Assembly: GCA_018268035.1 (NCBI GenBank)
Contig: JAFDXI010000161.1
Coordinates: 62,001-126,000, forward strand
Direction of reading: 5' to 3'
Source of the DNA: Bacteroidota bacterium
Lineage (GTDB): Bacteria > Bacteroidota > Bacteroidia > Chitinophagales > Chitinophagaceae
Length of the DNA stretch: 64,000 nucleotides
Shown: positions 1 through 8,853 of the stretch, one piece after another
Layout: every line of letters begins with the position of its first letter
Position numbering within the stretch: the stretch's first letter is position 1
The notes under the pieces: model-generated
The model's input: the letters and a program-made list of their open reading frames with translations, nothing else
What the model was told of the DNA's origin: nothing
Database searches by the model: none
Position numbers and translations under genes: made by a program

Positions 1-1533
1 TAATAAATAGTTTGTACGCCTGTTGAATATCCATGCACAAACAAAACATGTAGCAATCGTAAGAATGATTAGCTGGATGAGTGAGAAGTGAAGGCCATCC
101 CATGTTGAGAAAGGTAGTTTATCAATGTGTTCAATAAAATCATTCATCAGTTTGATACACCATTCAGTAACCCATCCGATAAATGATGCAAGCAAGTGCC
201 ACCATGAAAAACAAAACAATAACAACTCTTCAAATAAAATAATACCAGACAGTGGCACAGCAAATAAATTAGACAATAAAAATAAAATTGGCAACTGATG
301 AAAATGATAAATAACAATAGGCAGCGTAAACACCTGTGCTGACAAACTAATAGCGCATAATTGCCATATACTCCTTATCATTTTATTTTTAAAATACAAC
401 TGGTTACTTATGCTTTTATTACATAGAACAATACTAAAGACTGCACTGTATGAAAGCTGGAAGCCAACGTCCCACAAATAAAAAGGGTTGATTAAAAGTA
501 ACACAAATGCTGAAGCAGCAAGAGTATTGTACATGTTCCCTCTTTTATTCATAGTCCTGCCTATCAACAAAAAACTAAACATCACAGATGCACGCAAAAC
601 AGATGGTGCGGCACCTGCAATTAACGTAAACAACCAGATCACTAATAATACGATTAGAGGCTCAACCCACTTCCTGATTTTTTTTGATTTAAACAAACTA
701 AAGAAAGATAATAATGCGCCATAAATCACACCGATATGTAAGCCGCTGATTGCAATGATGTGTACTACACCGGTATTGCTGTAAGCCTGTACCAGGTCTT
801 TATCAAGATCGTTTCTATACCCCAACAATAATGCTTCTGCAATGCCTAATGCCTTTGATGATTGTATATTTATTTTCAAAACATTCAATGCCCAATCCCT
901 TATTGCAAATAACAATTGATGAATTTTATTAACATTGTCAACTTCAAGCATTTTAAAATCCTTTTTTGAAAGAAAAATCTGCCCGGTTATATTTTGAAAT
1001 AAACAATACCTTTTATAATCCAGCGCAGCAGGGTTGCCATTGTTATTGATTGCCTGAATAGATTTTCTGAAAAAAATTTGCTTACCATATTTCAGTTGTG
1101 TTGTAACAGCATCATTTTTAAAATAAATAAGGATATTACCTTTTGTATTTATCAGTTTTTCATTTTTCACCACAAAAGATACTTCAGCTAAAGCTTTATA
1201 AGAATTTGTTTTTTGAACCAAAGGTTCCTGTATGGTAGCAATAACAAAATCGTCAGGCTGATAAAACTTACCATACCAATTGCTGTTATGCTGAATATTT
1301 TGCAACCAGGTAATTACAATACCGGCACTTACAAACAAGAGTAAAATAAAACAACCTCTCACCCAGCCATAAACAAACTTTTTAAAAGAAGACAGCTTAC
1401 TAAATATAAACAAACCAATAGCAGCAATAGCTATAATTGCAATTGCCACAAATATGTTAAGGTGAAAATACCATTGCAAAATGATGCCGGCATTGAATGC
1501 CATAAGAATCCGGGTAAAGGGTATCTTTTTCAC
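1..1533 (-). CDS. comEC: ComEC/Rec2 family competence protein (partial, 3' end outside window)
   Basis: Inner-membrane channel family that carries single-stranded DNA into the cytoplasm during natural transformation. The minus strand is open for 511 codons with no stop before the window edge. The N-terminal part has several membrane segments and a soluble DUF4131-like region; around residues 257-264 comes the family hallmark IAISGLHIG, followed by the polytopic Competence domain with APSVLRAS and the DVGFQLSYSAV motif. Start: an in-frame TAA lies three codons before a GTG (1531-1533) that gives VKKIPFTR, matching the usual family N-terminus; ATG at 1501-1503 is the alternative. Whether the C-terminal metallo-beta-lactamase domain exists cannot be seen. 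Family identity is secure; a role in DNA uptake here is inferred. Confidence 0.9.
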   Translation of the reverse strand, partial: MKKIPFTRILMAFNAGIILQWYFHLNIFVAIAIIAIAAIGLFIFSKLSSFKKFVYGWVRGCFILLLFVSAGIVITWLQNIQHNSNWYGKFYQPDDFVIATIQEPLVQKTNSYKALAEVSFVVKNEKLINTKGNILIYFKNDAVTTQLKYGKQIFFRKSIQAINNNGNPAALDYKRYCLFQNITGQIFLSKKDFKMLEVDNVNKIHQLLFAIRDWALNVLKINIQSSKALGIAEALLLGYRNDLDKDLVQAYSNTGVVHIIAISGLHIGVIYGALLSFFSLFKSKKIRKWVEPLIVLLVIWLFTLIAGAAPSVLRASVMFSFLLIGRTMNKRGNMYNTLAASAFVLLLINPFYLWDVGFQLSYSAVFSIVLCNKSISNQLYFKNKMIRSIWQLCAISLSAQVFTLPIVIYHFHQLPILFLLSNLFAVPLSGIILFEELLLFCFSWWHLLASFIGWVTEWCIKLMNDFIEHIDKLPFSTWDGLHFSLIQLIILTIATCFVCAWIFNRRTNYLL

Positions 1534-1650
1534 AGGTAATAATTAAGAAAAAACGTTAGCATAAATATAAAACATTCCGACATCAGCTACATTAAAATAT
1601 TCAAAATCAAAGTGTATTTCGATAAAAAAAGTTGTTTTTACAATTTTTAC

Positions 1651-1680
1651 TTGTAACAAGCCAAAATTTGTTTACCTTTG
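1651..1680 (+). promoter_or_regulatory. Bacteroidota-type promoter for the DUF3052-like gene
   Basis: TTG at 1651-1653 and TACCTTTG at 1673-1680 are separated by exactly 19 nt, matching the Bacteroidota -33/-7 arrangement (TTG and TAnnTTTG). The start codon of the next gene is 41 nt downstream. This is the clearest sigma-ABfr type promoter in the left part of the window. Confidence 0.65.
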
Positions 1681-1720
1681 CAGTCCCGTCGTTTTATTAA
1701 TACAAAATTTCAATTACAGA

Positions 1721-2170
1721 ATGTTATCTAACAGTTTGTTTGATAAGTTGGATTTAAGTGATGACAAGAATTTATTAATTCAAGGACTTCCATCCTCCAT
1801 CGAAAAGCAATTTGCAAAGTTATCTTACGCAAAAAATGTTACCCCTCTGTTGAGGTCAAGGAAAATTGATTTTGCATTGGTATTTGCAGTCAACAGGAAC
1901 CAGTTATCCAATATTTTAAAAGATGTGTTTCCTGCATTGCATTGTGATAGTAAGTTATGGATTGCATATCCAAAAGTAACCAGCAAAATAGCCAGCGACT
2001 TAAACAGGAGTACCAGTTGGGATGTATTGTGCGAATGTGATTATGAAGCAGTGAACCAGGTTACACTTGATCATGTATGGTCTGCTATGTTGTTTAAGAA
2101 ATCAGTAGCTGAGACAACACCAAAAATGTTGAAGTCAAAATCAAAATCTGTACTTACAGTAGCAGAATAA
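1721..2170 (+). CDS. DUF3052-like hypothetical protein
   Basis: 149-residue soluble protein of unknown function. The middle carries KIDFALVFAVN, then LWIAYPK and, near the end, a VWSAMLFKK segment; this order (hydrophobic strand, LWxxYPK, W-S-x-L-F-K) resembles the DUF3052 family. No signal peptide or membrane segment; the tail is Lys/Ser-rich (KSKSKS). A consensus promoter sits directly upstream and a strong terminator directly downstream, so it is a single-gene transcription unit. The family match rests on motif pattern only. Confidence 0.75.
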   Translation: MLSNSLFDKLDLSDDKNLLIQGLPSSIEKQFAKLSYAKNVTPLLRSRKIDFALVFAVNRNQLSNILKDVFPALHCDSKLWIAYPKVTSKIASDLNRSTSWDVLCECDYEAVNQVTLDHVWSAMLFKKSVAETTPKMLKSKSKSVLTVAE

Positions 2171-2191
2171 ATGTTATATTATATACTTTAT

Positions 2192-2227
2192 AAAAAACTA
2201 CCCCACAAAATGGGGTAGTTTTTTTAT
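2192..2227 (+). terminator. Rho-independent terminator after the DUF3052-like gene
   Basis: A-run plus ACTACCCCA (to 2205), loop CAAAA, TGGGGTAGT (from 2211) and a run of T to 2225. The stem is perfect and the T-tract is on the plus strand, 22 nt after the stop codon. Confidence 0.9.
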
Positions 2228-2571
2228 TCAGATATTTCAATATCAAAAAGTATTTATACTTCCCGTCTTATAACCTTATTAATTTATTTCATTCTTCTGA
2301 TACATATTTCTAATGTTTATCAACATGAAGATCCTTTCCTGTAAAAGCAAAATGAAATAAAATCAATGCACATATTCAAAAATCTTTATGTTTTTGCAAT
2401 ACAATAACCACGGTTAAAACAATTATAATTTGAACTGTCATATTAAACCAGTTTTTTCTCGAATTATCCATCGTATGCTTTAAGCTGAAATTAAAATGTT
2501 AACCCGGCTTTCAGGTCAGGTAAAAAAGCTTAATCAGGCATTATTTTTTTAATCATAAAAAAAGTATAACG
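2228..2571. other. Intergenic region, no gene seen
   Basis: About 340 nt of very AT-rich sequence between the terminator and the secreted PepSY-like gene. Open frames are all very short; no tRNA-like fold or TAnnTTTG box with a correctly spaced TTG was found. It presumably holds the promoter of the next gene. Confidence 0.5.
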
Positions 2572-3126
2572 ATGAAAAAAGCATTCATTGTATTAACCGC
2601 TGCATTGACAACATTAACATTCACTAACATAAATGCGCAGCCATATACAACAGCAAAAGCTGTAAGAGAGGATATCAAATCGGACAGAATAACGTTAAGA
2701 AAATTAAGAGGTACTGAAGTAAGTAATTTTTCAAAACAAAACTTTGAGACACGTTTTCCAAAAGCAACCAATGTAACATGGATCAGAGAAGATTATTTTG
2801 ATGTAGCCAGTTACACAATGAATAACAAATCTATGAAAGCATATTATGATGAAGACTCTCATTTGGTAGGCACTATCAGCCCTTCAACATTTGATAAATT
2901 ACCCATTTCAGCACGCAATTACATTGGGAAACATTACAAAGGTTATTCGCCTGAGAAAGTAATATTTTATGATGATAATGAAGCTAATTCTACAGACATG
3001 ATTATGTATAATACACAATTTGAAGATATGGACAGCTATTTTGTGGAATTATCCAACGGAACACATGAAATTGTCCTGCACGTGTTTAAAGATGGTAATG
3101 TCATGTTTTTTAAAAGTCTCTCATAA
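2572..3126 (+). CDS. Secreted PepSY-like (BLIP-like) protein
   Basis: 184 residues beginning with a clear Sec signal peptide (MKKAFIVLTAALTTL..., cleavage near NINAQ, residue ~22). The mature part has the pattern FxxRFPKATNVTW followed by a YxDEDSHLVG-type strand, typical of Bacteroidota periplasmic proteins of the putative beta-lactamase-inhibitor-like PepSY family (PF11396). These are small periplasmic beta proteins without an established general function. A second family member is at 30.7-31.2 kb. It stands alone, between a terminator and the DUF5009 genes. Function unassigned; export well supported. Confidence 0.8.
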   Translation: MKKAFIVLTAALTTLTFTNINAQPYTTAKAVREDIKSDRITLRKLRGTEVSNFSKQNFETRFPKATNVTWIREDYFDVASYTMNNKSMKAYYDEDSHLVGTISPSTFDKLPISARNYIGKHYKGYSPEKVIFYDDNEANSTDMIMYNTQFEDMDSYFVELSNGTHEIVLHVFKDGNVMFFKSLS

Positions 3127-3156
3127 ATTCTATTTTTAGTTGTTTTGATTTTAAAG

Positions 3157-3210
3157 AAGGAATCTTTTGCTGACATATTTAAAGTATGCCAATGGCTGAA
3201 GATTCCTTTG
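3157..3210 (+). terminator. Possible terminator hairpin after the PepSY-like gene
   Basis: AAGGAATCTT (3157-3166) and AAGATTCCTT (3199-3208) form a perfect 10-bp inverted repeat around a 32-nt loop that itself can pair (CATA/TATG). A short T-rich stretch follows. The long loop makes it weaker than the other terminators here. Confidence 0.4.
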
Positions 3211-3392
3211 ATTGTTTGCAGTTGCAATTAATCATTTACAGTAAAACATTTTTTATATATGCATCTTTGTTCGTTCAAAAAAATATCACAATCATTTTTT
3301 AATATAATATTGCAACAGATATGAGCGATTGCCAACGTGTTGATCATCTTCCCTGATACATCCTTAGCAATAATTTATTAAAAAAATCTGCA

Positions 3393-4541
3393 ATGATGCA
3401 TACAACACCGGCGCCAATACAAAGCCTTCCAAAAAAGCGGCTGCTGTCTCTTGATTTTTTTCGCGGTATTACCATCGCTGCAATGATTCTTGTTAATAAC
3501 CCAGGTGATTGGGAACACGTTTATGCACCTTTGGAACATTCAAAATGGAACGGCTGTACTCCTACAGATTTGATATTCCCGTTTTTCATTTTTATGGTGG
3601 GCGTTTCTATCACCCTTGCCATCGGTCCGAAGAAAGCAGATAAAACCCAACATTCAAAAATTATTGCAAAAGCTTTCAAACGTTCATTAATACTTTATCT
3701 CATTAATGTAGCCATTCATTTTTTATTCACTTTCAACTTTGAAAACTTTAGGATTCTTGGTGTATTGCCACGCATTGCCATAGTATTTTTTATTGCTGTT
3801 ATCATCTTTTTAAAGACTGGATTCAAACAGCAGCTCACAATCTTTTTCAGCATACTCATCATTTATTATATTTTGATGTGTTTTGTGCCGGTCCCGGGTT
3901 ATGGCGCTTCAAACCTTGAGCCTGCTACAAACCTTGCTGCATGGCTTGACACTACTATTCTAACAACTAAACACATGTGGAGTGGTAGTAAGGTGTACGA
4001 TCCTGAAGGCATCTTAAGTACAATTCCTGCTGTTGGCACTTGCCTGTTTGGAATTATGGTGGGAGACTGGATCAGAAGAAAAGATAAAGATGAATCTACA
4101 AAAGTTGCATGGCTATTTGTTATGGCAACTTTTTCTATCATGGTAGGGATGATTTGGAATAATTTTTTCCCAATCAATAAATCTTTGTGGACAAGCTCTT
4201 TTGTTTTATATACAGGCGGTCTGGCAACTGCCGGGCTTGCCATTGCATTCTGGTTGATTGATGTGCAGCAAAGAAAAAAATACATTACACCATTTGTTGC
4301 TTTTGGCGCCAATGCCATTACAGCTTATGTTGCTGCAGATGTTGTGATTGCAGTGCTGTCCTGGTTTCATGTAAATCTCGATGGCCAATCCACTAACCTG
4401 CAGGACTATTTATATAAAACAATTTTTGCGCCTCATTTTTCTCCCATTAATGCATCACTTGCAGGCGCCATAACTTTTGTTCTGATCATGACTGTACCAA
4501 TGATGATTCTTTACAGAAAGAAAATTTTTATCAAAGTATAG
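3393..4541 (+). CDS. DUF5009 / NagX-type membrane acyltransferase homologue
   Basis: 382-residue polytopic inner-membrane protein of the COG4299 family, related to the catalytic part of heparan-alpha-glucosaminide N-acetyltransferase and to NagX. The N-terminus has the family signature SLDFFRGITIAAMILVNN and then TPTDLIFPFFIFMVGVSI; about ten hydrophobic segments follow. The family is thought to transfer acetyl groups to amino sugars across the membrane; the substrate here is unknown. A paralogue follows 48 nt downstream, so the two are probably co-transcribed. A variant promoter box (CATCTTTG) is at 3262-3269. Confidence 0.85.
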   Translation: MMHTTPAPIQSLPKKRLLSLDFFRGITIAAMILVNNPGDWEHVYAPLEHSKWNGCTPTDLIFPFFIFMVGVSITLAIGPKKADKTQHSKIIAKAFKRSLILYLINVAIHFLFTFNFENFRILGVLPRIAIVFFIAVIIFLKTGFKQQLTIFFSILIIYYILMCFVPVPGYGASNLEPATNLAAWLDTTILTTKHMWSGSKVYDPEGILSTIPAVGTCLFGIMVGDWIRRKDKDESTKVAWLFVMATFSIMVGMIWNNFFPINKSLWTSSFVLYTGGLATAGLAIAFWLIDVQQRKKYITPFVAFGANAITAYVAADVVIAVLSWFHVNLDGQSTNLQDYLYKTIFAPHFSPINASLAGAITFVLIMTVPMMILYRKKIFIKV

Positions 4542-4589
4542 ATAAGTTTTTACACTTGCCATTACATCTTTCTTACCAAAATAAGTGTT

Positions 4590-5774
4590 ATGCTACAGCT
4601 TCCGCGCAGGTTACAATCAATTGACGTTTTCAGGGCCATCACTATGTTCTTTATGATTTTTGTAAATGATGTGGATGGTGTTGAGAAAATACCTGAATGG
4701 ATAAAGCATGTTAGCATAAATACAGATGGTTTAGGTTTTGCAGACACTATATTTCCTGCTTTCCTGTTTATAGTTGGCTTATCTATTCCATTTGCACTCA
4801 ACAAAAGGATACAATCAGGCGATAGCCAGCAACAAATTGCTTCACATATTGTATTGCGCTCGCTTGCATTAATTATAATGGGGGTCTTCCATGTTAACCT
4901 TGAAAACTACAGTAATAAAGCACTAATACCATATCCAATTTTTGAAATACTGGTAACACTTGCATTTTTTCTTATCTGGATAGATTATCAGCCATCAATT
5001 TCAAAAACAAAAGAGCGTGTATTACAGATATCTGGAATAATTTTTTTATTTATCCTGGCAGCATTATATAAGGGAGAAGAAAATGACCACATTGTCTGGA
5101 TGCGTCATCAATGGTGGGGAATACTCGGTTTGATTGGCTGGGCATACCTCACTTGCTCTTTTGTCTATCTCTTCTCTAAAGGAAAGTTATTTGCGTTAAT
5201 AGCAGCTTTGGTGTTCTTTATTGTTTACAATATACTCAACCAAACTTCTATACTTGAACCTGTTGCAGAAATTTTGGATAAATTATGGTTTTTGAACAAT
5301 GGTTCGGAAGCAACATTAATAATGAGTGGAGTTGTTATATCAGCTATTTACAGCAAAAGCCTTTCAACAGATAGCAAAAACTTTTTTACCATATTATTAT
5401 TGACAGGAGTTTTCATGATAGTATTTGGTTTCATGTTAAGGCCATTAGGAGGCATCTCAAAAATACGAGCTACTCCATCCTGGACATGTATTTGTGCCGG
5501 CATCAGCATTCTTGTTTTTGTTATTTTAATTTTTATAGTTGATACCAAAAGCAAAGGGAAATGGTTTAATATTATCAAGCCGGCAGGCACCAGCACTTTG
5601 ACCTGCTACCTGATACCTTATTTTTTATATTCGTTCATGATGTTGTTTAATATTAATTATCCGTTTTTTTTAAATGAAGGTATAGGGGGTATTATCAGGT
5701 CATTTTCAGTAGCATTTATTGTAATTTTTATAACAGGCTTGTTTGAAAAGAAATTACTGAGATTGAAAATTTAG
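4590..5774 (+). CDS. DUF5009 domain membrane protein (paralogue of upstream gene)
   Basis: 394-residue polytopic membrane protein with the same family pattern as its neighbour: RLQSIDVFRAITMFFMIFVND at the N-terminus and ADTIFPAFLFIVGLSIPFAL after the first loop, then about ten transmembrane segments. It is diverged: the upstream copy has LVNNPGDW where this one has FVNDVDGV, the class of variant often annotated simply as DUF5009. Tandem arrangement suggests duplication followed by specialisation, perhaps on different glycan substrates (inference). Confidence 0.82.
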   Translation: MLQLPRRLQSIDVFRAITMFFMIFVNDVDGVEKIPEWIKHVSINTDGLGFADTIFPAFLFIVGLSIPFALNKRIQSGDSQQQIASHIVLRSLALIIMGVFHVNLENYSNKALIPYPIFEILVTLAFFLIWIDYQPSISKTKERVLQISGIIFLFILAALYKGEENDHIVWMRHQWWGILGLIGWAYLTCSFVYLFSKGKLFALIAALVFFIVYNILNQTSILEPVAEILDKLWFLNNGSEATLIMSGVVISAIYSKSLSTDSKNFFTILLLTGVFMIVFGFMLRPLGGISKIRATPSWTCICAGISILVFVILIFIVDTKSKGKWFNIIKPAGTSTLTCYLIPYFLYSFMMLFNINYPFFLNEGIGGIIRSFSVAFIVIFITGLFEKKLLRLKI

Positions 5775-5995
5775 AAAATCAATAAACCGGAATTTATTTA
5801 CTAAAAATGTATTTTAATAGCCTTTAAAATCTTTTCTGAGATACTTTGCACAGGAATGTTACTTTTGAGCAAAATATTTATTGTCAAAAAAATAAAATAC
5901 AAAAGATAGCCAACTGTTTTATTATTGAGTTACGGGTTTATGGCTAATACCTCCACAATGCTGGATCAGTTTTTGAAAATTTAAAAAATATACAA

Positions 5996-6304
5996 ATGAA
6001 ACTTTTTGTTGCAGGTTTTCCTGGCGATTTTGATGATGTTGATTTAAAAGAAATGTTCGAATTATATGGTACTGTTACATCAGCAAAGTTGATTGTTGAC
6101 AGAGCGACAGGAAAGAGCAAAGGATTTGGTTTTGTGGAAATGCCTGACAAAATGGAAGCTTTGCAAACGATTGAAACCTTGAATGGTGCTGGTATAAAGG
6201 GAAAGAAAATCTCTGTGCAGGAAGCAGAAAACAGACCCCCCAGCAGTGGCGGCAGCAACAATTTCAGGAGCAGAAACAATAATAATTTCAATAAGCGATA
6301 TTAG
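5996..6304 (+). CDS. RRM-type RNA-binding protein
   Basis: 102-residue protein with one RNA recognition motif: RNP2 KLFVAGFP at residues 2-9 and RNP1 KGFGFVEM around 41-48. The tail is Gly/Ser/Asn/Arg-rich (GGSNNFRSRNNNNFNKRY) and disordered, as in the small glycine-rich RRM proteins common in Bacteroidota, where they affect RNA stability and cold response. A candidate -7 box, TACTTTTG (5860-5867), would give a leader of about 120 nt, which could be a regulated 5' UTR. Family certain; targets unknown. Confidence 0.9.
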   Translation: MKLFVAGFPGDFDDVDLKEMFELYGTVTSAKLIVDRATGKSKGFGFVEMPDKMEALQTIETLNGAGIKGKKISVQEAENRPPSSGGSNNFRSRNNNNFNKRY

Positions 6305-6363
6305 TACCTTTTGTTGACAAGACTAATTCTCTTTTTATTACTATCTGCGAAAATCCTTTTAGT

Positions 6364-7092
6364 TTAATTTAGTACTTCAGGTTCTAACTTAATAGATTTT
6401 GGGAATAGGATGTTATTCTCCAAATGAATGTGCAGGTGCAAGTCTTCTTCAAACTCTTTTAGCATAGAAAGCGTAACACGGTAAGTGTTGCATCCATCTG
6501 TTGGAGGTGTATAATTGTGAGTAAGATTTGCAATCCTTTCAAAACGTTCGCCCTCACCATCATGATCCTGATTCATCACTGCAATCGGGTTTTTGATTGT
6601 ACCAAAATGTGGGGGAGGTATTTTTTCTCCGGATATTTTTGCTTTCACCATTTTTCTGATAAATGGAAATAAAATCAGCTCTTCCTTTTTCATGTGCATG
6701 GATAATTCACCTGCTGATTGAGCAAATAAATTTTCTACTTCGATAAGTTCAGGATGATTGTCTCCATGTACTCTCACTAATTTATTCAGGAATGGTTTTA
6801 TTTCTTCAATACTATTCGTAACATAACGATGGTGTTTTTTTTCAATATATTCTGCAAGCAAGTCAAGAGGCCAGGAATTATATTCAGTTGTCTTATTGTC
6901 TGTTTGCTGAACAGATTGCTGCAATTGATCCAACAAAATTTCTGCTTCGATATTTTTGTTGCTGCATACTTCATCAATAGTTTTATCCCCTTTAAAACAG
7001 AAATCAATTCCATAAGATTGAAATACAGATGCAGTGCGATAATCCTGCGCTACCAGCTCTCCCACGATGCTTTGCCCTGTAATGCTGTCCAT
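6364..7092 (-). CDS. ric: Iron-sulfur cluster repair di-iron protein (RIC/YtfE/ScdA family)
   Basis: 242 residues with the two-domain architecture of RIC proteins: an N-terminal DUF542/ScdA_N domain with the conserved cysteine in GIDFCFKG, then a hemerythrin-like four-helix domain with the His/Glu ligands of a di-iron site (KKHHRYV, HGDNHPEL, MHMKKEE, NQDHDGEGE, LHIHLENN). Members restore Fe-S clusters and di-iron centres damaged by nitric oxide or peroxide. It lies 53 nt downstream of the cbb3 oxidase genes on the same strand, suggesting a joint response to low oxygen or nitrosative stress (inference). Confidence 0.93.
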   Translation of the reverse strand: MDSITGQSIVGELVAQDYRTASVFQSYGIDFCFKGDKTIDEVCSNKNIEAEILLDQLQQSVQQTDNKTTEYNSWPLDLLAEYIEKKHHRYVTNSIEEIKPFLNKLVRVHGDNHPELIEVENLFAQSAGELSMHMKKEELILFPFIRKMVKAKISGEKIPPPHFGTIKNPIAVMNQDHDGEGERFERIANLTHNYTPPTDGCNTYRVTLSMLKEFEEDLHLHIHLENNILFPKSIKLEPEVLN

Positions 7093-7145
7093 AATAAGAA
7101 ACCGTATTTAATATTTATACTTTAAAAAATAAAATCAAATGAAAG

Positions 7146-7550
7146 TCATGGCATAGATATATAACGGACGAGGTAAAACATTGCCCACCCTGCAAATCCG
7201 ATAATCAGTATCCAAACCCAGGAAGGGATACTCTGCGGCGTTTCACTACCACTAATCATAAAAGATTTTTGGTCACCTTTGCCATACGCATTGATCATGA
7301 TGGGGAGTACCCCATCCACAACAGAATTTTCTGAAATACCTTCAACAGCAATAGCAGGGCCATTTCTTACAGTGAATGGTATTTTACGGATACCTTCTTT
7401 GCCGGTAGGGTCTTTACTAACAATTTTAAGGACGTGTTCTCCATCAGTGAGTTTGCGTGTATCCAACTCAAAACTTACGGGAGATAACACTTCCGCTACC
7501 GGTTTACTATCTTCATCAATGAAGACAAATATGGTGCTTTTATCACTCAT
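7146..7550 (-). CDS. cbb3-cluster membrane-anchored Ig-like protein, function unknown
   Basis: 134 residues. Residues ~1-105 have a beta-sandwich look (DEDSKPVAEVLSPVSFELDT, LTDGEHVLKIVSKD, GIRKIPFTVRNGP), similar to Ig-like folds that describe ligand loading or extracytoplasmic contact. The C-terminus has one membrane helix (PSWVWILIIGFAGWAMFYLV). Such a protein often follows oxidase genes of this type in Bacteroidota. It has no signal peptide, so the sidedness is unclear. Three bases separate it from the gene upstream, so translation is probably coupled. Accessory role in the oxidase is inferred from position alone. Confidence 0.75.
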   Translation of the reverse strand: MSDKSTIFVFIDEDSKPVAEVLSPVSFELDTRKLTDGEHVLKIVSKDPTGKEGIRKIPFTVRNGPAIAVEGISENSVVDGVLPIMINAYGKGDQKSFMISGSETPQSIPSWVWILIIGFAGWAMFYLVRYISMP

Positions 7551-7553
7551 GTT

Positions 7554-7817
7554 TTAGTTATTTAAGATCATTCGTTTAATATGAGATTCAGATTTTTCGC
7601 CAGGACGCACCAGCCATTTCACAGAATAGAATAATGTATAAAGAACAATTACTACTGCTATTGCTACAATGAGATAATCCCATTGGCTGTCTGGCCCGGA
7701 ACCGTGTGTAATACCTTTCAGTATGGCTGGCTGATTTCGTTCGCATACAGGACATGCAAATGATACATAAGACCCAAATAGGAAAAACAAAATTCCGGAT
7801 AATACTTTTTTCATCAT
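7554..7817 (-). CDS. Small membrane protein with CPVC motif, cbb3 oxidase cluster
   Basis: 87 residues: signal-like N-terminus (MMKKVLSGILFFLFGSYVSFA) followed at once by CPVCERNQP, then a single membrane helix (YLIVAIAVVIVLYTLFYSV) and a basic tail. The CxxC just after the putative cleavage site could bind metal or be redox active, which would suit oxidase assembly; this is inference. Its start overlaps the stop of the cytochrome c gene by 4 nt (ATGA type), so the operon is tightly coupled. Confidence 0.75.
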   Translation of the reverse strand: MMKKVLSGILFFLFGSYVSFACPVCERNQPAILKGITHGSGPDSQWDYLIVAIAVVIVLYTLFYSVKWLVRPGEKSESHIKRMILNN

Positions 7818-8833
7818 GGAGCCGGTTTAAGTTTTACAATATCTAATATCTTTTTAATTTCTTCTGGTGTTACCTGTTTGGCATTGTTGCCCCAGCTTGT
7901 ACGTTCATAATTCATGATAGCCGCCACTTCATTTTCTGTAAAGTTTGCATTAGTACCAACAGGCGGCATTACGCCATAATCAGCTCTTGCATCATACCCA
8001 TGCATGATAATGTCAACATATTTTTCAAGGTCATCACCTGTAACCACCGGGCTGCCTTTTAATGGAGGAAATGCACCTGGTAAACCTTCACCATTTGCCT
8101 GATGACAAGCCTGGCAATTGGTTACAAAAAGTTCCTGTCCATTAGCTGCAGAGGCTGCAGCAGCATTGCCACCACCGGCAGCAGCGGTTTTCACTTCTTG
8201 TTTATATAAAAACTCCGGTGCGGGTGTGCCATCAGGAAGTTTTGTTTGTTTGCGTGATTGCAGATATGCAACTAAATACAAAGCATCTTTGGTTGCTACT
8301 ACTTTACCTTCTTTTCCCTGTAAATATTCCGCAGGAACATTTACAATGACATCATTTTTAGAAGGCTCTTTTTTAATGGTAAACATCCAGGGATAAGCTG
8401 GCATGATTGATTCTTTCACAACAATACGTGGATTATAAAGATGCACCAGGTTCCAGTCTTTGGAAGGTTGTCGGTTACCAATATTAGTCAAATCAGGACC
8501 GGTACGTTCAGTGCCCATAAGTGTTGCCGTATTACGCCAGAAATCGGTACGGGTAATACCTGCATAGTCTGCAGCAATACTAGGTCTGCTACCCCAGGTT
8601 TTATCCATATCAACATTACGAACCTGCTGAGTGTGGCAGGCAACACATCCATTAGCTACAAACAGAGCTTTCCCTTTTAGTGCATCAGCACTTAGCGGTT
8701 CTGCATTGGGTAATGGGGCATTATTTTCCTGGTTGCGAAGTGCAGGTATAATAGCTACACAAATTGTAAGGCCAATAAACATTAATGAAGCTGTGGAAAA
8801 TAATTTTACATGATTATCAAAAAAACTACTCAT
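7814..8833 (-). CDS. ccoO: cbb3 oxidase CcoO-type subunit fused to an extra cytochrome c domain
   Basis: 339 residues anchored by one N-terminal helix. First haem site CVACH at residues 63-67, in a CcoO context: RTGPDLTNIGN and later ESIMPAYPWMF. An Ala/Gly-rich linker (~217-230) leads to a second class I cytochrome c domain with CQACH (240-244) and a likely axial Met in YGVMPP. The protein therefore combines CcoO with one of the c domains normally on CcoP, and no separate CcoP is present. It feeds electrons to subunit I at the cytoplasmic membrane. It is 20 nt downstream of ccoN. Confidence 0.88.
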   Translation of the reverse strand: MSSFFDNHVKLFSTASLMFIGLTICVAIIPALRNQENNAPLPNAEPLSADALKGKALFVANGCVACHTQQVRNVDMDKTWGSRPSIAADYAGITRTDFWRNTATLMGTERTGPDLTNIGNRQPSKDWNLVHLYNPRIVVKESIMPAYPWMFTIKKEPSKNDVIVNVPAEYLQGKEGKVVATKDALYLVAYLQSRKQTKLPDGTPAPEFLYKQEVKTAAAGGGNAAAASAANGQELFVTNCQACHQANGEGLPGAFPPLKGSPVVTGDDLEKYVDIIMHGYDARADYGVMPPVGTNANFTENEVAAIMNYERTSWGNNAKQVTPEEIKKILDIVKLKPAP

Positions 8834-8853
8834 TTCTATAACTTAATTGGTGA

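Noticed and set aside
488-724. 78-codon plus-strand open frame
   Set aside because: Lies entirely opposite the well-supported comEC coding sequence and has no independent features.
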